From assembly GCA_022798855.1 (NCBI GenBank), contig JAAWNI010000019.1:1-15594 (forward strand): a DNA stretch of 15,594 nt, written 5' to 3'. The position numbers and the translations under genes were made by a program. This DNA comes from Lawsonibacter sp. GTDB lineage: Bacteria; Bacillota; Clostridia; Oscillospirales; Oscillospiraceae. The notes below the pieces were generated by a model. It saw only the letters and a list, made by a program, of their open reading frames with translations, was not told the origin of the DNA and ran no database searches. Numbering within the stretch: position 1 is the stretch's first letter; every line of letters starts with the position of its first letter. Shown here in pieces: positions 5,514-11,420 of this stretch.

Positions 5514-5738
5514 TCAAGGGTCCGGCGTGTCTTTCAGTCCCACCAGATAGTCCAGCGAAACCTGGTACAGCTTCGCGATCCGCATGAGGATGGATATTTT
5601 GGGCTCACGGGTGCCTAATTCATAGTTTTGATAGGCTTTTTCTGTGATATCACAGTAAATCGCTACTTCCTTTTGCGTATATTTATGGTTTCTCCGGCAA
5701 GTTTTTAACCGCTGAGACAAAACTTCCTGCATCCGCAT
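5514..5738 (-). CDS. Small Cro/CI-type HTH regulator
   Basis: The 74-aa protein is essentially one XRE-family helix-turn-helix domain: LSQRLKTCRRNHKYTQKEVA, recognition-helix region TEKAYQNYELGTREPKISIL, then LMRIAKLYQVSLDYLVGLKD. The C-terminal motif (YQVSLDYLVG) is typical of small Cro/CI repressors in Firmicutes. The start is uncertain: ATG 5738 has a weak TAGGTG site, a GTG at 5744 would add two residues, and ATG 5732 is also possible. Base composition is AT-richer than the flanking genes. It probably binds DNA as a dimer; the palindrome ACCAAC-attc-GTTGGT at 5794-5809 in its upstream region is a candidate operator. Target genes are unknown. Confidence 0.85.
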   Translation of the reverse strand: MRMQEVLSQRLKTCRRNHKYTQKEVAIYCDITEKAYQNYELGTREPKISILMRIAKLYQVSLDYLVGLKDTPDP

Positions 5739-5756
5739 CAACACCTACAACTGTTC

Positions 5757-5784
5757 TTGACAAAACAGTATAGAGTGTTATAAT
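5757..5784 (+). promoter_or_regulatory. Consensus promoter pointing away from the small regulator
   Basis: TTGACA (5757-5762) and TATAAT (5779-5784), 16-bp spacing, are on the plus strand. No plus-strand gene follows within 500 bases, but a hairpin with a T-run lies at 5828-5860. The palindrome ACCAAC (5794-5799)/GTTGGT (5804-5809) sits just after the predicted transcription start, where a repressor would bind. Confidence 0.6.
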
Positions 5785-5790
5785 CGAAAT

Positions 5791-5860
5791 TATACCAACA
5801 TTCGTTGGTGTTAATGGGCGATAAAGCAACACAGTACAGCAAAAACCGCCTGTGTTTTTT
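5791..5860 (+). ncRNA. Candidate small RNA, about 70 nt
   Basis: The stretch lies between a consensus promoter and a terminator-like structure: AACACAG (5828-5834) pairs with CTGTGTT (5850-5856), followed by a T-run ending at 5860. A 5' hairpin (ACCAAC-attc-GTTGGT) would form near its start. No sensible protein is encoded. The stem is short and its loop is 15 nt, so termination is uncertain; the palindrome may be a DNA operator instead. No known RNA family is recognised. Confidence 0.3.
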
Positions 5861-5886
5861 AAGATTCAGGAGACAGTCTTTCCCCG

Positions 5887-6231
5887 CTACGCTTTATCTC
5901 CGGGGTAGTACTTTTTCAATCCGAGAATCGTGTGGACGATAAACTCCTTATCCCTTCCGGAAAGATTTTGAAGCATGCGGTCAATCAGCGGGTCCAACGC
6001 CTTTTCCTCATCGCCGCACAGCAGGTAATTCATATCCAGGTCGAGCACGTTCGCAATGTTGATTAGTGTTTTCAAACTAGTCGTCATCAGGTTGACTTCC
6101 AACTTGCCCATAGCGTTTGTCGATATGCCAACCATCTCCGCAAGCGTTTCCTGTGTCAGACCAGCGGCATTCCTTGCGGCCTTAATACGTTTCGCAATGG
6201 CCGGATAGTCTAACTTATACTTATAATCCAT
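5887..6231 (-). CDS. Small Cro/CI-type HTH regulator
   Basis: The protein has 114 aa. Residues about 8-65 form an XRE helix-turn-helix (YPAIAKRIKAARNAAGLTQE, then TLAEMVGISTNAMGKLEVNL). A helical C-terminal part follows (LDPLIDRMLQNLSGRDKEFI, then LGLKKYYPGDKA), a layout common in small clostridial regulators. ATG 6231 has AGGGAG at eight bases; a GTG at 6240 with GGAG at eight bases would add three residues, and I cannot fully exclude it. The gene lies divergent from the 85-aa gene at 6369, and the ~75 bases between the start codon and the latter's -35 box may hold its operator. AT-richer than the neighbouring conserved genes. Target unknown. Confidence 0.85.
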   Translation of the reverse strand: MDYKYKLDYPAIAKRIKAARNAAGLTQETLAEMVGISTNAMGKLEVNLMTTSLKTLINIANVLDLDMNYLLCGDEEKALDPLIDRMLQNLSGRDKEFIVHTILGLKKYYPGDKA

Positions 6232-6307
6232 ATATTCCACTCCCTATACTCCATAGAATACACACTGGACTAGAAAAGTGAAATTGAACTGCTAAACGCA
6301 AAAGTTA

Positions 6308-6336
6308 TTGACTACAGATAAATTATTGGCTATACT
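6308..6336 (+). promoter_or_regulatory. Promoter of the 85-aa gene
   Basis: TTGACT (6308-6313) and TATACT (6331-6336) have a 17-bp spacer. The predicted start is about 25 bases before the coding region, whose ribosome-binding site is GGAG (6357-6360) eight bases before the ATG. Confidence 0.75.
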
Positions 6337-6368
6337 TGAGGTAAATAAACACGCTTGGAGATTTTAAT

Positions 6369-6626
6369 ATGGAAAACAACAAAAAACCGGCGGCACGGGC
6401 ACGCCTGACTGACCCACAGCTGTCCCGCAGAATCGGCAACGAGCTTTTCAACGGCGTGGTCACAGCCGCGGTTATGTCGGAAAAACGCCGGCCTGGGCTC
6501 TGGCAGGACATGCTCCGGGCGGCGGACCGGGGCGCGGCCAGGACGAAAGAGGGCACCATCGACGCCTTTTTCTTTCAGGCCATGGTAGACCGCCTGCTGG
6601 AAGAATTTCATACGGAAGACAAATAG
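6369..6626 (+). CDS. Small hypothetical protein, 85 aa
   Basis: This short, basic, soluble protein begins MENNKKPAARARLTDPQLSR, continues with a helical middle (NGVVTAAVMSEKRRPGLWQD) and ends with an amphipathic helix (AFFFQAMVDRLLEEFHTEDK). No family is recognised, and there are no membrane helices or Cys motifs. It is a convincing gene: it has a promoter, a Shine-Dalgarno site, and a strong terminator whose stem begins at the last base of the stop codon. It is divergent from the Cro/CI-type regulator at 6231, which could control it. GC content rises again within this gene compared with the two regulators. Confidence 0.7.
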   Translation: MENNKKPAARARLTDPQLSRRIGNELFNGVVTAAVMSEKRRPGLWQDMLRAADRGAARTKEGTIDAFFFQAMVDRLLEEFHTEDK

Positions 6627-6666
6627 GGGCTGTCCACTTTCATCGTGGACAGCCCCGTTTCATTTG
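6626..6666 (+). terminator. Terminator of the 85-aa gene
   Basis: A perfect 12-bp stem, GGGGCTGTCCAC (6626-6637) and GTGGACAGCCCC (6645-6656), with a 7-nt loop is followed by GTTTCATTT. The first G of the stem is the last base of the TAG stop codon. The T-tract is interrupted but the stem is very stable. Confidence 0.8.
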
Positions 6667-6681
6667 TCTGAGGGTAATGCC

Positions 6682-6730
6682 GCCCTCTCCGTCACGGCTG
6701 CGCCGTGCCACCTCTCCCAAAGGGAGAGGT
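6682..6730. repeat. Palindromic intergenic repeat (CTCTCC/GGAGAG type)
   Basis: Two adjacent hairpins: CACGGC-tgc-GCCGTG (6693-6707) and ACCTCTCCC-aaa-GGGAGAGGT (6710-6730). From memory this double-hairpin type is widely dispersed in Faecalibacterium/Oscillospiraceae genomes. No coding sequence is present. Confidence 0.6.
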
Positions 6731-6806
6731 AAAAGGGTGCGGAAACGAACCTCCCCGATCTGGAGAAGCCCAGCCTGTAGAAAAACCTTCGTCCTCCGCC
6801 GGGAAA

Positions 6807-6860
6807 GGCTCCCTCTTTGAGGGAGCTGCCGCCGCCGCAGGCGGTGACTGAGGGAGTCTC
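6807..6860. repeat. Palindromic intergenic repeat (GCTCCCTC type)
   Basis: GCTCCCTC (6808-6815) pairs with GAGGGAGC (6819-6826), followed by a CCGCCGCAGGCGG palindrome and the end GACTGAGGGAGTCTC. The design (two hairpins, then GACTG-G3-AG/ATTC) parallels the element at 6885-7026, suggesting related families. Confidence 0.55.
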
Positions 6861-6884
6861 TTGCTTGGAGCTGTTTCGGGTTAC

Positions 6885-7026
6885 GGAATCCCCCCGCCAC
6901 CGGGTTACACCCGGCGGCCCTCCCCCCTTTAGCAAGGGGGGCTTGGGTGCTTGAAGGCCCCGGTCCTGCTCCAAAGGCCCCCTTGTTAAAGGGGGCTGGC
7001 ACGGCGTAGCCGTGACTGGGGGATTC
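6885..7026. mobile_element. MITE-like element, copy 1 (about 142 bp)
   Basis: It starts GGAATCCCCC and ends GGGGGATTC, i.e. terminal inverted repeats. Inside are TTTAGCAAGGGGGGCTTGG, a GCTTGAAGG...CCGGTCCTGCTCCAAA core, CCCCCTTGTTAAAGGGGGCT, and a GGCACGGCGTAGCCGTGACT hairpin. The same order of blocks recurs at 8779-8975. It encodes no transposase, so any movement must have relied on enzymes elsewhere. A third left-end-like fragment starts at 7055 (GGAATCCCCCC). The rest of 7030-7160 contains a hairpin GGGGGCTTG/CAAGCCCCC at about 7135-7157 but no gene. Confidence 0.65.
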
Positions 7027-7160
7027 TTTTACTCTGAGCTGTTGCAGGCTATGGAATCCCCCCCGCCGCCAGAGAACGGCGCACCGGGGTCGTCGCGCCC
7101 TACAGATTTCCTGTAAACGGAATCCCTGACAGGGGGGCTTGGGGGGCGCAAGCCCCCGTT

Positions 7161-8648
7161 TCACCGGTGGTACAGCTTGTTGGTCTGATACTTGGGTTCG
7201 CAGGTGAGCTGGAGCCCCAGCTTTTTATAGGTCCCCTCGTCCGCCGGGGAGAGGATCACCGAACAGTGGGCCTGGCAGCCTTTCAGGGCGGCCAGCTGTT
7301 CCAGGGCTTTGGCGGCCTTGGGCTCAGCGTTGGCGGAGGAAGCCAGGGCGATGAGCACCTCGTCGCTGTGGAGCCGGGGGTTGGCGGAGCCCAGGTACTC
7401 CACCTTGACGGTTTGGATAGGCTCAATGGCGGACTGGGCGATGAGGTGGACGCCGTGCCCCCCCGCCCCGGAGAGCTTTTTCAGGGCGTTGAGGAGGGCG
7501 GCGGCGGAGCAGCCCATCAGCTCGGAGGTCTTGCCGTCCACCAGGGAGCCGTCGGCCAGCTGGATCGCCATAACAGGCTCGCCGGTGGCTTCGGCCAGCT
7601 GGTTGGCCCGCTCCACCACCGGGCGGATGTCCGGCGTGATCCCCGACTGCTGCATCAGCAGCTCCAGCTTGTACACCGCGCTGTCGGAGCCCTTGCCCTG
7701 GCGGCGGTCGCACAGGGCGTCGTAGTACCGGCGGACGATCTCCTGATTCGCCGCCGCCTGGCAGACCCCGTCGTCAAAAATGCAGCTGCCCGCCATATTC
7801 ACCCCCATGTCAGTGGGGGATTGGTAGGGGCAGGAGCCGGTGATCTTCTCGAACATGGCGGCCAGCACGGGGAAGACCTCCACGTCCCGGTTGTAGTTGA
7901 CGGTAGTCTCGCCGTAGGCCTGGAGGTGGAAGGGGTCGATCATGTTCACGTCGTCCAGGTCGGCGGTGGCCGCTTCATAGGCCAGGTTGACCGGGTGTTT
8001 CAGGGGCAGGTTCCAGATGGGGAACGTCTCGAATTTGGCGTAGCCGGCCACCACCCCCTGCTTGTGCTCGTGGTAGAGCTGGCTGAGGCAGGTGGCCATC
8101 TTGCCGCTGCCCGGCCCGGGGGCGGTGACCACCACCAGGGGGTGGGCCGTCTCAATAAAGTCGTTGCGGCCGAAGCCCTCGTCGCTGACGATCCTGGCGA
8201 TGTTGTGGGGGTAGCCCTCGATGGGGTAGTGGCGGTAGACCTTCAGCCCCAGCCCCTCCAGCCGGGCCTGGAAGGCGTCGGCGGCGGGCTGGCCGGTGTA
8301 CCGGGTGACCACCACGCTGCCCACGCACAGCCCCCGGCCCCGGAACTGGTCGATGAGCCGGAGGACGTCGCTGTCGTAGGTGATGCCCAGGTCCCCCCGG
8401 ACCTTGTTCTTCTCGATGTCGCCGGCGTTGATGGCGATGATGATCTCCGCCTTGTCCCGGAGCTGCTCCAGCATCCGCAGCTTGCTGTCCGGCTCAAACC
8501 CTGGGAGCACCCGGCTGGCGTGGTAGTCGTCGAAGAGCTTGCCCCCGAATTCCAGATAGAGCTTGCCCCCGAATTGGGCGATCCGGTCCCGGATGTGCTG
8601 GGACTGGGTGGTCAGGTATTTCTCGTTGTCAAAACCTCTCTTGAACAT
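7161..8648 (-). CDS. DUF1846 family protein
   Basis: The protein has 495 aa, the usual full length of the DUF1846 family. Landmarks are the N-terminus FKRGFDNEKYLTTQSQHIRD, then KLYLEFGGKLFDDYHASRVL, a glycine-rich GPGSGK loop at residues 178-183 (P-loop-like but not a canonical Walker A), FETFPIWNLPLKHPVNLAYE, and GSCPYQSPTDMGVNMAGSCI. The family is common in Firmicutes and soluble. Structures exist, but to my knowledge its reaction has not been established. ATG 8648 is chosen because GGGAG lies nine bases upstream; an earlier frame extension (to 8678) contains that site and is unlikely. It is a single-gene unit with its own promoter, flanked on both sides by the MITE-like element, which marks the boundaries of this unit. 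Confidence 0.9.
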   Translation of the reverse strand: MFKRGFDNEKYLTTQSQHIRDRIAQFGGKLYLEFGGKLFDDYHASRVLPGFEPDSKLRMLEQLRDKAEIIIAINAGDIEKNKVRGDLGITYDSDVLRLIDQFRGRGLCVGSVVVTRYTGQPAADAFQARLEGLGLKVYRHYPIEGYPHNIARIVSDEGFGRNDFIETAHPLVVVTAPGPGSGKMATCLSQLYHEHKQGVVAGYAKFETFPIWNLPLKHPVNLAYEAATADLDDVNMIDPFHLQAYGETTVNYNRDVEVFPVLAAMFEKITGSCPYQSPTDMGVNMAGSCIFDDGVCQAAANQEIVRRYYDALCDRRQGKGSDSAVYKLELLMQQSGITPDIRPVVERANQLAEATGEPVMAIQLADGSLVDGKTSELMGCSAAALLNALKKLSGAGGHGVHLIAQSAIEPIQTVKVEYLGSANPRLHSDEVLIALASSANAEPKAAKALEQLAALKGCQAHCSVILSPADEGTYKKLGLQLTCEPKYQTNKLYHR

Positions 8649-8683
8649 TCCCCTCATCTCCCTTTCTCTGCGGTGCATCTAAC

Positions 8684-8723
8684 ATACTCCAGTATTTTAC
8701 ATCGGGAGGGGGAGGAGCGTCAA
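8684..8723 (-). promoter_or_regulatory. Promoter and palindrome upstream of the DUF1846 gene
   Basis: Minus-strand TTGACG (8718-8723) and TAAAAT (8694-8699) have an 18-bp spacer. The 12-bp palindrome ATACT-CC-AGTAT (8684-8695) overlaps the -10 box end and the predicted transcription start, a position suited to a dimeric repressor. I cannot name the regulator. Confidence 0.6.
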
Positions 8724-8778
8724 GGGGTTTGGGACAAAGAAGGGATGTCCCCGCGCAGAGGTAGGGCCCTTTGAGAAA

Positions 8779-8975
8779 GGAATCCCCCCGCCACTTCGTG
8801 GCACCCCCCTTTAGCAAGGGGGGCTTGGTGCTTGAAGGTCCCGGTCCTGCTCCAAAAGGCCCCCTTGTTAAAGGCTGCGCCCGCAGGCGCGTTTCGAGGT
8901 CAACCGCCGCAAAGCGGCGGCTCTTAGACCGAGATGGCTGGCAGCGGCGTAAGCCGCTGACTGGGGGATTCCCCC
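8779..8975. mobile_element. MITE-like element, copy 2 (about 195 bp, with internal extra segment)
   Basis: Ends GGAATCCCCC and GGGGGATTCC form terminal inverted repeats. The left half follows copy 1 closely (TTTAGCAAGGGGGGCTTGG, then a CCGGTCCTGCTCCAAAA core and CCCCCTTGTTAAAGG). The right half differs: an inserted stretch of hairpins, including a CGCCGCAAAGCGGCG-type palindrome around 8903-8920, precedes the closing GCAGCGGCGTAAGCCGCTGA and GACTGGGGGATTCC. The copies have therefore diverged by insertion or by swapping modules. No coding capacity. Confidence 0.6.
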
Positions 8976-8976
8976 C

Positions 8977-9053
8977 AAAAAAGGCGCGGCCGCGGCAAGC
9001 CACGACCCCGCGAAACAGCGCTTGCGGGGCCATGTCCCACCGTGGCCGCGGCC
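8977..9053 (-). terminator. Long-stem terminator downstream of the EIIC-like gene
   Basis: Read on the minus strand, GGCCGCGGC (9053-9045) pairs with GCCGCGGCC (8996-8988), with an inner CCCCGC/GCGGGG stem, and is followed by GCGCC and six T (8982-8977). The loop region is long but structured. It begins 18 bases after the stop codon of the permease gene. Confidence 0.65.
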
Positions 9054-9070
9054 AAAGAGAGGGGGAGGGT

Positions 9071-10138
9071 TTATTGAGGGAGGGTGAGATCGCCCTCCTT
9101 GATCCAGCCGATGCGCCGCAAAACCTCGCAGAATACCACCGACAGGACGGCGGGGAGGATAAAGCAGATTAAAATGAGCCCAACCCAGTGGAGGGCGGTG
9201 GGCGTGATGGCGGAGGCGCCCTCGGCCAAGGCCCGCTCGCTGGGGGCCAACCAGCCCGTCCACACGCCGATCTGTCCGCAAAGGCCGCAGGTGCCCATGC
9301 CGGAGTTGATGGGGTCGCCGTTCATCTCCAGGCGGAACAGGCAGGTGGCGATGGGCCCGGTGATGGCGGAAGCCAGGGTGGGGGGGATCCAGATCCGGGG
9401 GTTTTTCACGATGTTGCCCATCTGGAGCATGGAGGTGCCCAGCCCCTGGGAGACAAGGCCGCCCCAGTGGTTCTCCCGGAAGGACATCACGGCGAAGCCC
9501 ACCATCTGGGCGCAGCAGCCCGCCACAGCCGCCCCTCCGGCCAGCCCCACCAGCCCCAGGGTGTGGCAGATGGCGGCGGAGGAGATGGGCAGGGTGAGGG
9601 CGACGCCCACCAGGACGGAGACGGCGATGCCCATCCAGAAGGGCTGGAGGGTGGTGGTGCGGTTGATCAGGGTGCCGAAGGCGCTGGCCGCGGAGCCAAT
9701 GGGGGGCGCGATGAGGTAGGACAGGGCCACACCCGCGAAAATGGTGGCGGCGGGGGTGACCAGCAGGTCCACACGGGTCTCCTTGCTCACCGCCTTGCCC
9801 ACCTCAGACGCCAGGATGGCGATGAACAGCACCGCCAGGGGGCCGCCAGCGCCGCCCATGGCGTTGGCCGCCTGGCCCACCGCCGCCAGTGAGAACAGCA
9901 CCAAAGGCGGGGCCTGGAGGGCGTAGCCAATGGCGATGGCCATGGCCGGGGCGGACATGGCGGAGGCGAAGCCCCCCATCTCCACCAGGAGGGCCAGCCC
10001 CAGCTGCTGGCCCAGCGTCTTGATGATGGTGCCGATGAGCAGGGAGCAGAACAGGCCCTGGGCCATGGCCCCCAGGGCGTCGATGCCGTAGCGTTTGGCG
10101 GAAACCACGATGTTTTTCCGCTTGAGAAATCCTTTCAT
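9071..10138 (-). CDS. PTS EIIC-type membrane protein (PTS_EIIC_2 family)
   Basis: This 355-aa integral membrane protein has about nine to ten hydrophobic segments. The signature NGDPINSGMGTCGLCGQIG at residues 273-291, and earlier AMSAPAMAIAIGYAL and MSFRENHWGGLVSQGLGTSM, fit the EIIC family found as stand-alone proteins in Firmicutes. Such members lack EIIA and EIIB domains, and none is encoded nearby. Sugar phosphotransfer is therefore doubtful; the protein may be a permease or regulator whose substrate I cannot name. ATG 10138 has AGGAG seven bases upstream. The gene is alone between a strong promoter/operator and a terminator, so it is likely controlled by a dedicated repressor acting at the 10162-10201 palindrome. 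Confidence 0.82.
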   Translation of the reverse strand: MKGFLKRKNIVVSAKRYGIDALGAMAQGLFCSLLIGTIIKTLGQQLGLALLVEMGGFASAMSAPAMAIAIGYALQAPPLVLFSLAAVGQAANAMGGAGGPLAVLFIAILASEVGKAVSKETRVDLLVTPAATIFAGVALSYLIAPPIGSAASAFGTLINRTTTLQPFWMGIAVSVLVGVALTLPISSAAICHTLGLVGLAGGAAVAGCCAQMVGFAVMSFRENHWGGLVSQGLGTSMLQMGNIVKNPRIWIPPTLASAITGPIATCLFRLEMNGDPINSGMGTCGLCGQIGVWTGWLAPSERALAEGASAITPTALHWVGLILICFILPAVLSVVFCEVLRRIGWIKEGDLTLPQ

Positions 10139-10161
10139 AATGTATCTCCTCTTTTACAGAA

Positions 10162-10201
10162 AATAGTCCACACATGTGTCAAGACACCTATGTGGACTAT
10201 T
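10162..10201. promoter_or_regulatory. 40-bp near-perfect palindrome (operator or leader hairpin)
   Basis: Outer arms AATAGTCCACA (10162-10172) and TGTGGACTATT (10191-10201) are perfect. Inner arms GTGTC (10176-10180) and GACAC (10183-10187) are also perfect, around AA; only three base pairs between them fail to match. It begins within the -10 box and covers the transcription start of the EIIC-like gene. It could be a repressor operator or a 5'-leader hairpin. Confidence 0.75.
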
Positions 10202-10226
10202 ATAGCGGCTGGATAAAATTTGTCAA
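10199..10226 (-). promoter_or_regulatory. Consensus promoter of the EIIC-like gene
   Basis: Minus-strand TTGACA (10221-10226) and TATAAT (10199-10204) have a 16-bp spacer. The -10 box overlaps the outer arm of the 40-bp palindrome by three bases. Confidence 0.85.
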
Positions 10227-10248
10227 GAGAAAGACGGCAGGTTTCTAC

Positions 10249-10309
10249 TGTAGGGGCGGCCTAACGGAGCCCGCCAGATTACGACGGGCGCATGATATGC
10301 GCCCCTACA
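10249..10309. repeat. TGTAGGGGCG-type repeat element
   Basis: It is bounded by TGTAGGGGCG (10249-10258) and CGCCCCTACA (10300-10309) in inverted orientation, with a GGGCGCATGATATGCGCCC palindrome at the right side. It has the same design as 553-628. Confidence 0.65.
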
Positions 10310-10333
10310 ACGCGCTCAAGGACATCGGGCGTA

Positions 10334-10353
10334 GGGGCGGGTATTACCCGCCC
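10334..10353. repeat. Single palindromic repeat unit
   Basis: GGGCGGGT (10335-10342) and ACCCGCCC (10346-10353) follow GTAG, as in the other units of this family. On the minus strand it lies downstream of the HTH gene ending at 10406 and could form a 3'-end hairpin, without a U-tract. Confidence 0.55.
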
Positions 10354-10405
10354 GTCCAGATTTGCGCAAACCTCGCGGGCTGCCGCAGGCCGCCCCTGCG
10401 TGGAG

Positions 10406-11302
10406 TCAGTCCTCATCCCGGTAGGGGTCCAGCACGATGTGGACCACGGCGCACAGGATGCCCGCCACGGCGAAGACCCACCAGGCGGTGCGCCAAAGGT
10501 CCAGGGCCAGCCCCAGCCCCACGTAGAGGGCGGTGGTGGCCGCCATCAGGGCGGCGCAGATGGTGTTGATCACGCCTTTGCGCTTCTTCACCGCTGGGGT
10601 GGGGTTGTTGTTCCGGTTGTACTCGTCAATTTTATACTTCTCCTCCTGGATGCCGGCGTAGACGAAGGCGGCCACCGCCCCGGCCACGATGAGAAGAAAT
10701 ACCGACACAGCATAGGACTCAAAGGGCTCCTCCTCGGGGAACCGGGAGAAAAACAGCACCAGCAGGGCCACGCCAAAGAGGATGGCCCCCACGCCCCCGG
10801 CGATGAACCAGACAAATTTCTGCCGGAAGGCCTGCCGCTCCCGCTCGGTATAGAAGTCGGCGATCACGGGGTACTGCTTGCGGAAGTTGTCCTCCTGGAT
10901 GGCGCTGGCCACGATGGCCACCACGCACACCGTGATAATCAGCAGCAGGACGGCGGCGGTCCGGTGCTCGTCCACGCCCTTGGCTTCCAGCAGGCCGCAC
11001 AGGCCCACCCCGGCGATGATGCCCCCAATGGCGAGGGCCATGCGCCGGGAAAAGCGGTTCATAAAGCTGTCGTACTGGGCGGTGTCCTCCACCAGGCTGT
11101 CCTCCACGCTGCCCCGCATGAGGGTGTCCAGGTCCACCTGATACAGGTCGCAGATGCGGAGGATGGTGTCCATCTCGGGAAAGCTCTGGGCGCCCTCCCA
11201 CTTGCTCACCGACTGGCGGGAGACTTCCAAAATCTCGGCCAGCTGCTCCTGGGTCTGGCCCCGGTGGGTGCGGAGGAATTGCAGGTTGTCGGAAAATGCC
11301 AT
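10406..11302 (-). CDS. XRE-family HTH regulator with six-helix membrane domain
   Basis: The protein has 298 aa. Residues about 5-62 form a Cro/CI-type helix-turn-helix (QTQEQLAEILEVSRQSVSKW, then EGAQSFPEMDTILRICDLYQ). A linker follows, then six hydrophobic segments at roughly 88-108, 113-133, 165-186, 195-216, 245-266 and 270-290. Membrane-bound one-component regulators of this design are frequent in Clostridia and are presumed to respond to envelope signals, though ligands are mostly unknown. ATG 11302 has GAGGAGGT nine bases upstream. The next gene upstream (11421-12074) is a shorter protein of the same design. The two have separate promoters with matching boxes, implying a common or mutual control. 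No terminator is obvious after the stop. Confidence 0.87.
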   Translation of the reverse strand: MAFSDNLQFLRTHRGQTQEQLAEILEVSRQSVSKWEGAQSFPEMDTILRICDLYQVDLDTLMRGSVEDSLVEDTAQYDSFMNRFSRRMALAIGGIIAGVGLCGLLEAKGVDEHRTAAVLLLIITVCVVAIVASAIQEDNFRKQYPVIADFYTERERQAFRQKFVWFIAGGVGAILFGVALLVLFFSRFPEEEPFESYAVSVFLLIVAGAVAAFVYAGIQEEKYKIDEYNRNNNPTPAVKKRKGVINTICAALMAATTALYVGLGLALDLWRTAWWVFAVAGILCAVVHIVLDPYRDED

Positions 11303-11336
11303 ATTGGATGTACCTCCTCGGTTTCAGGATGGCTCC

Positions 11337-11414
11337 AGCATACCCCGGCACGGGCCGCAACTCCACCGATTTTCTGTTGCGTTTGAAGATTTCGCTGTCA
11401 ATTTCCGGTTGCGC
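11337..11414 (-). promoter_or_regulatory. Promoter region of the 298-aa HTH-membrane regulator
   Basis: Minus-strand TGGAGT (11360-11365) and TATGCT (11337-11342) have a 17-bp spacer. A GTTGCGG box (11355-11361, reverse orientation) overlaps the -35 box, and further copies occur at 11376-11382 (GTTGCGT) and 11405-11414 (CCGGTTGCGC). Spacing and the extended TATGCTGG -10 match the promoter at 12102-12130. Confidence 0.6.
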
Positions 11415-11420
11415 GGGCGC

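Noticed and set aside
4420..5517. Minus-strand open frame (365 codons) opposite the 298-aa gene
   Set aside because: The forward gene has a promoter, ribosome-binding site and terminator; the reverse frame runs through those signals.
6682..7160. CRISPR array
   Set aside because: Repeats are palindromic, of different lengths and families, and not evenly spaced; no cas genes are present.
7135..7160. Terminator of the DUF1846 gene
   Set aside because: A GGGGGCTTG/CAAGCCCCC stem exists but the minus strand has no T-run after it; kept only as a hairpin in the repeat region.
7167..8774. Long plus-strand open frame (535 codons) opposite the DUF1846 gene
   Set aside because: It mirrors the GC-rich third positions of a well-recognised gene; its product is Gly/Val/His-rich with no family resemblance and no ribosome-binding site.
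10292..11386. Plus-strand open frame (364 codons) opposite the HTH-membrane gene
   Set aside because: It crosses repeats and the promoter of the real gene and encodes a biased composition.
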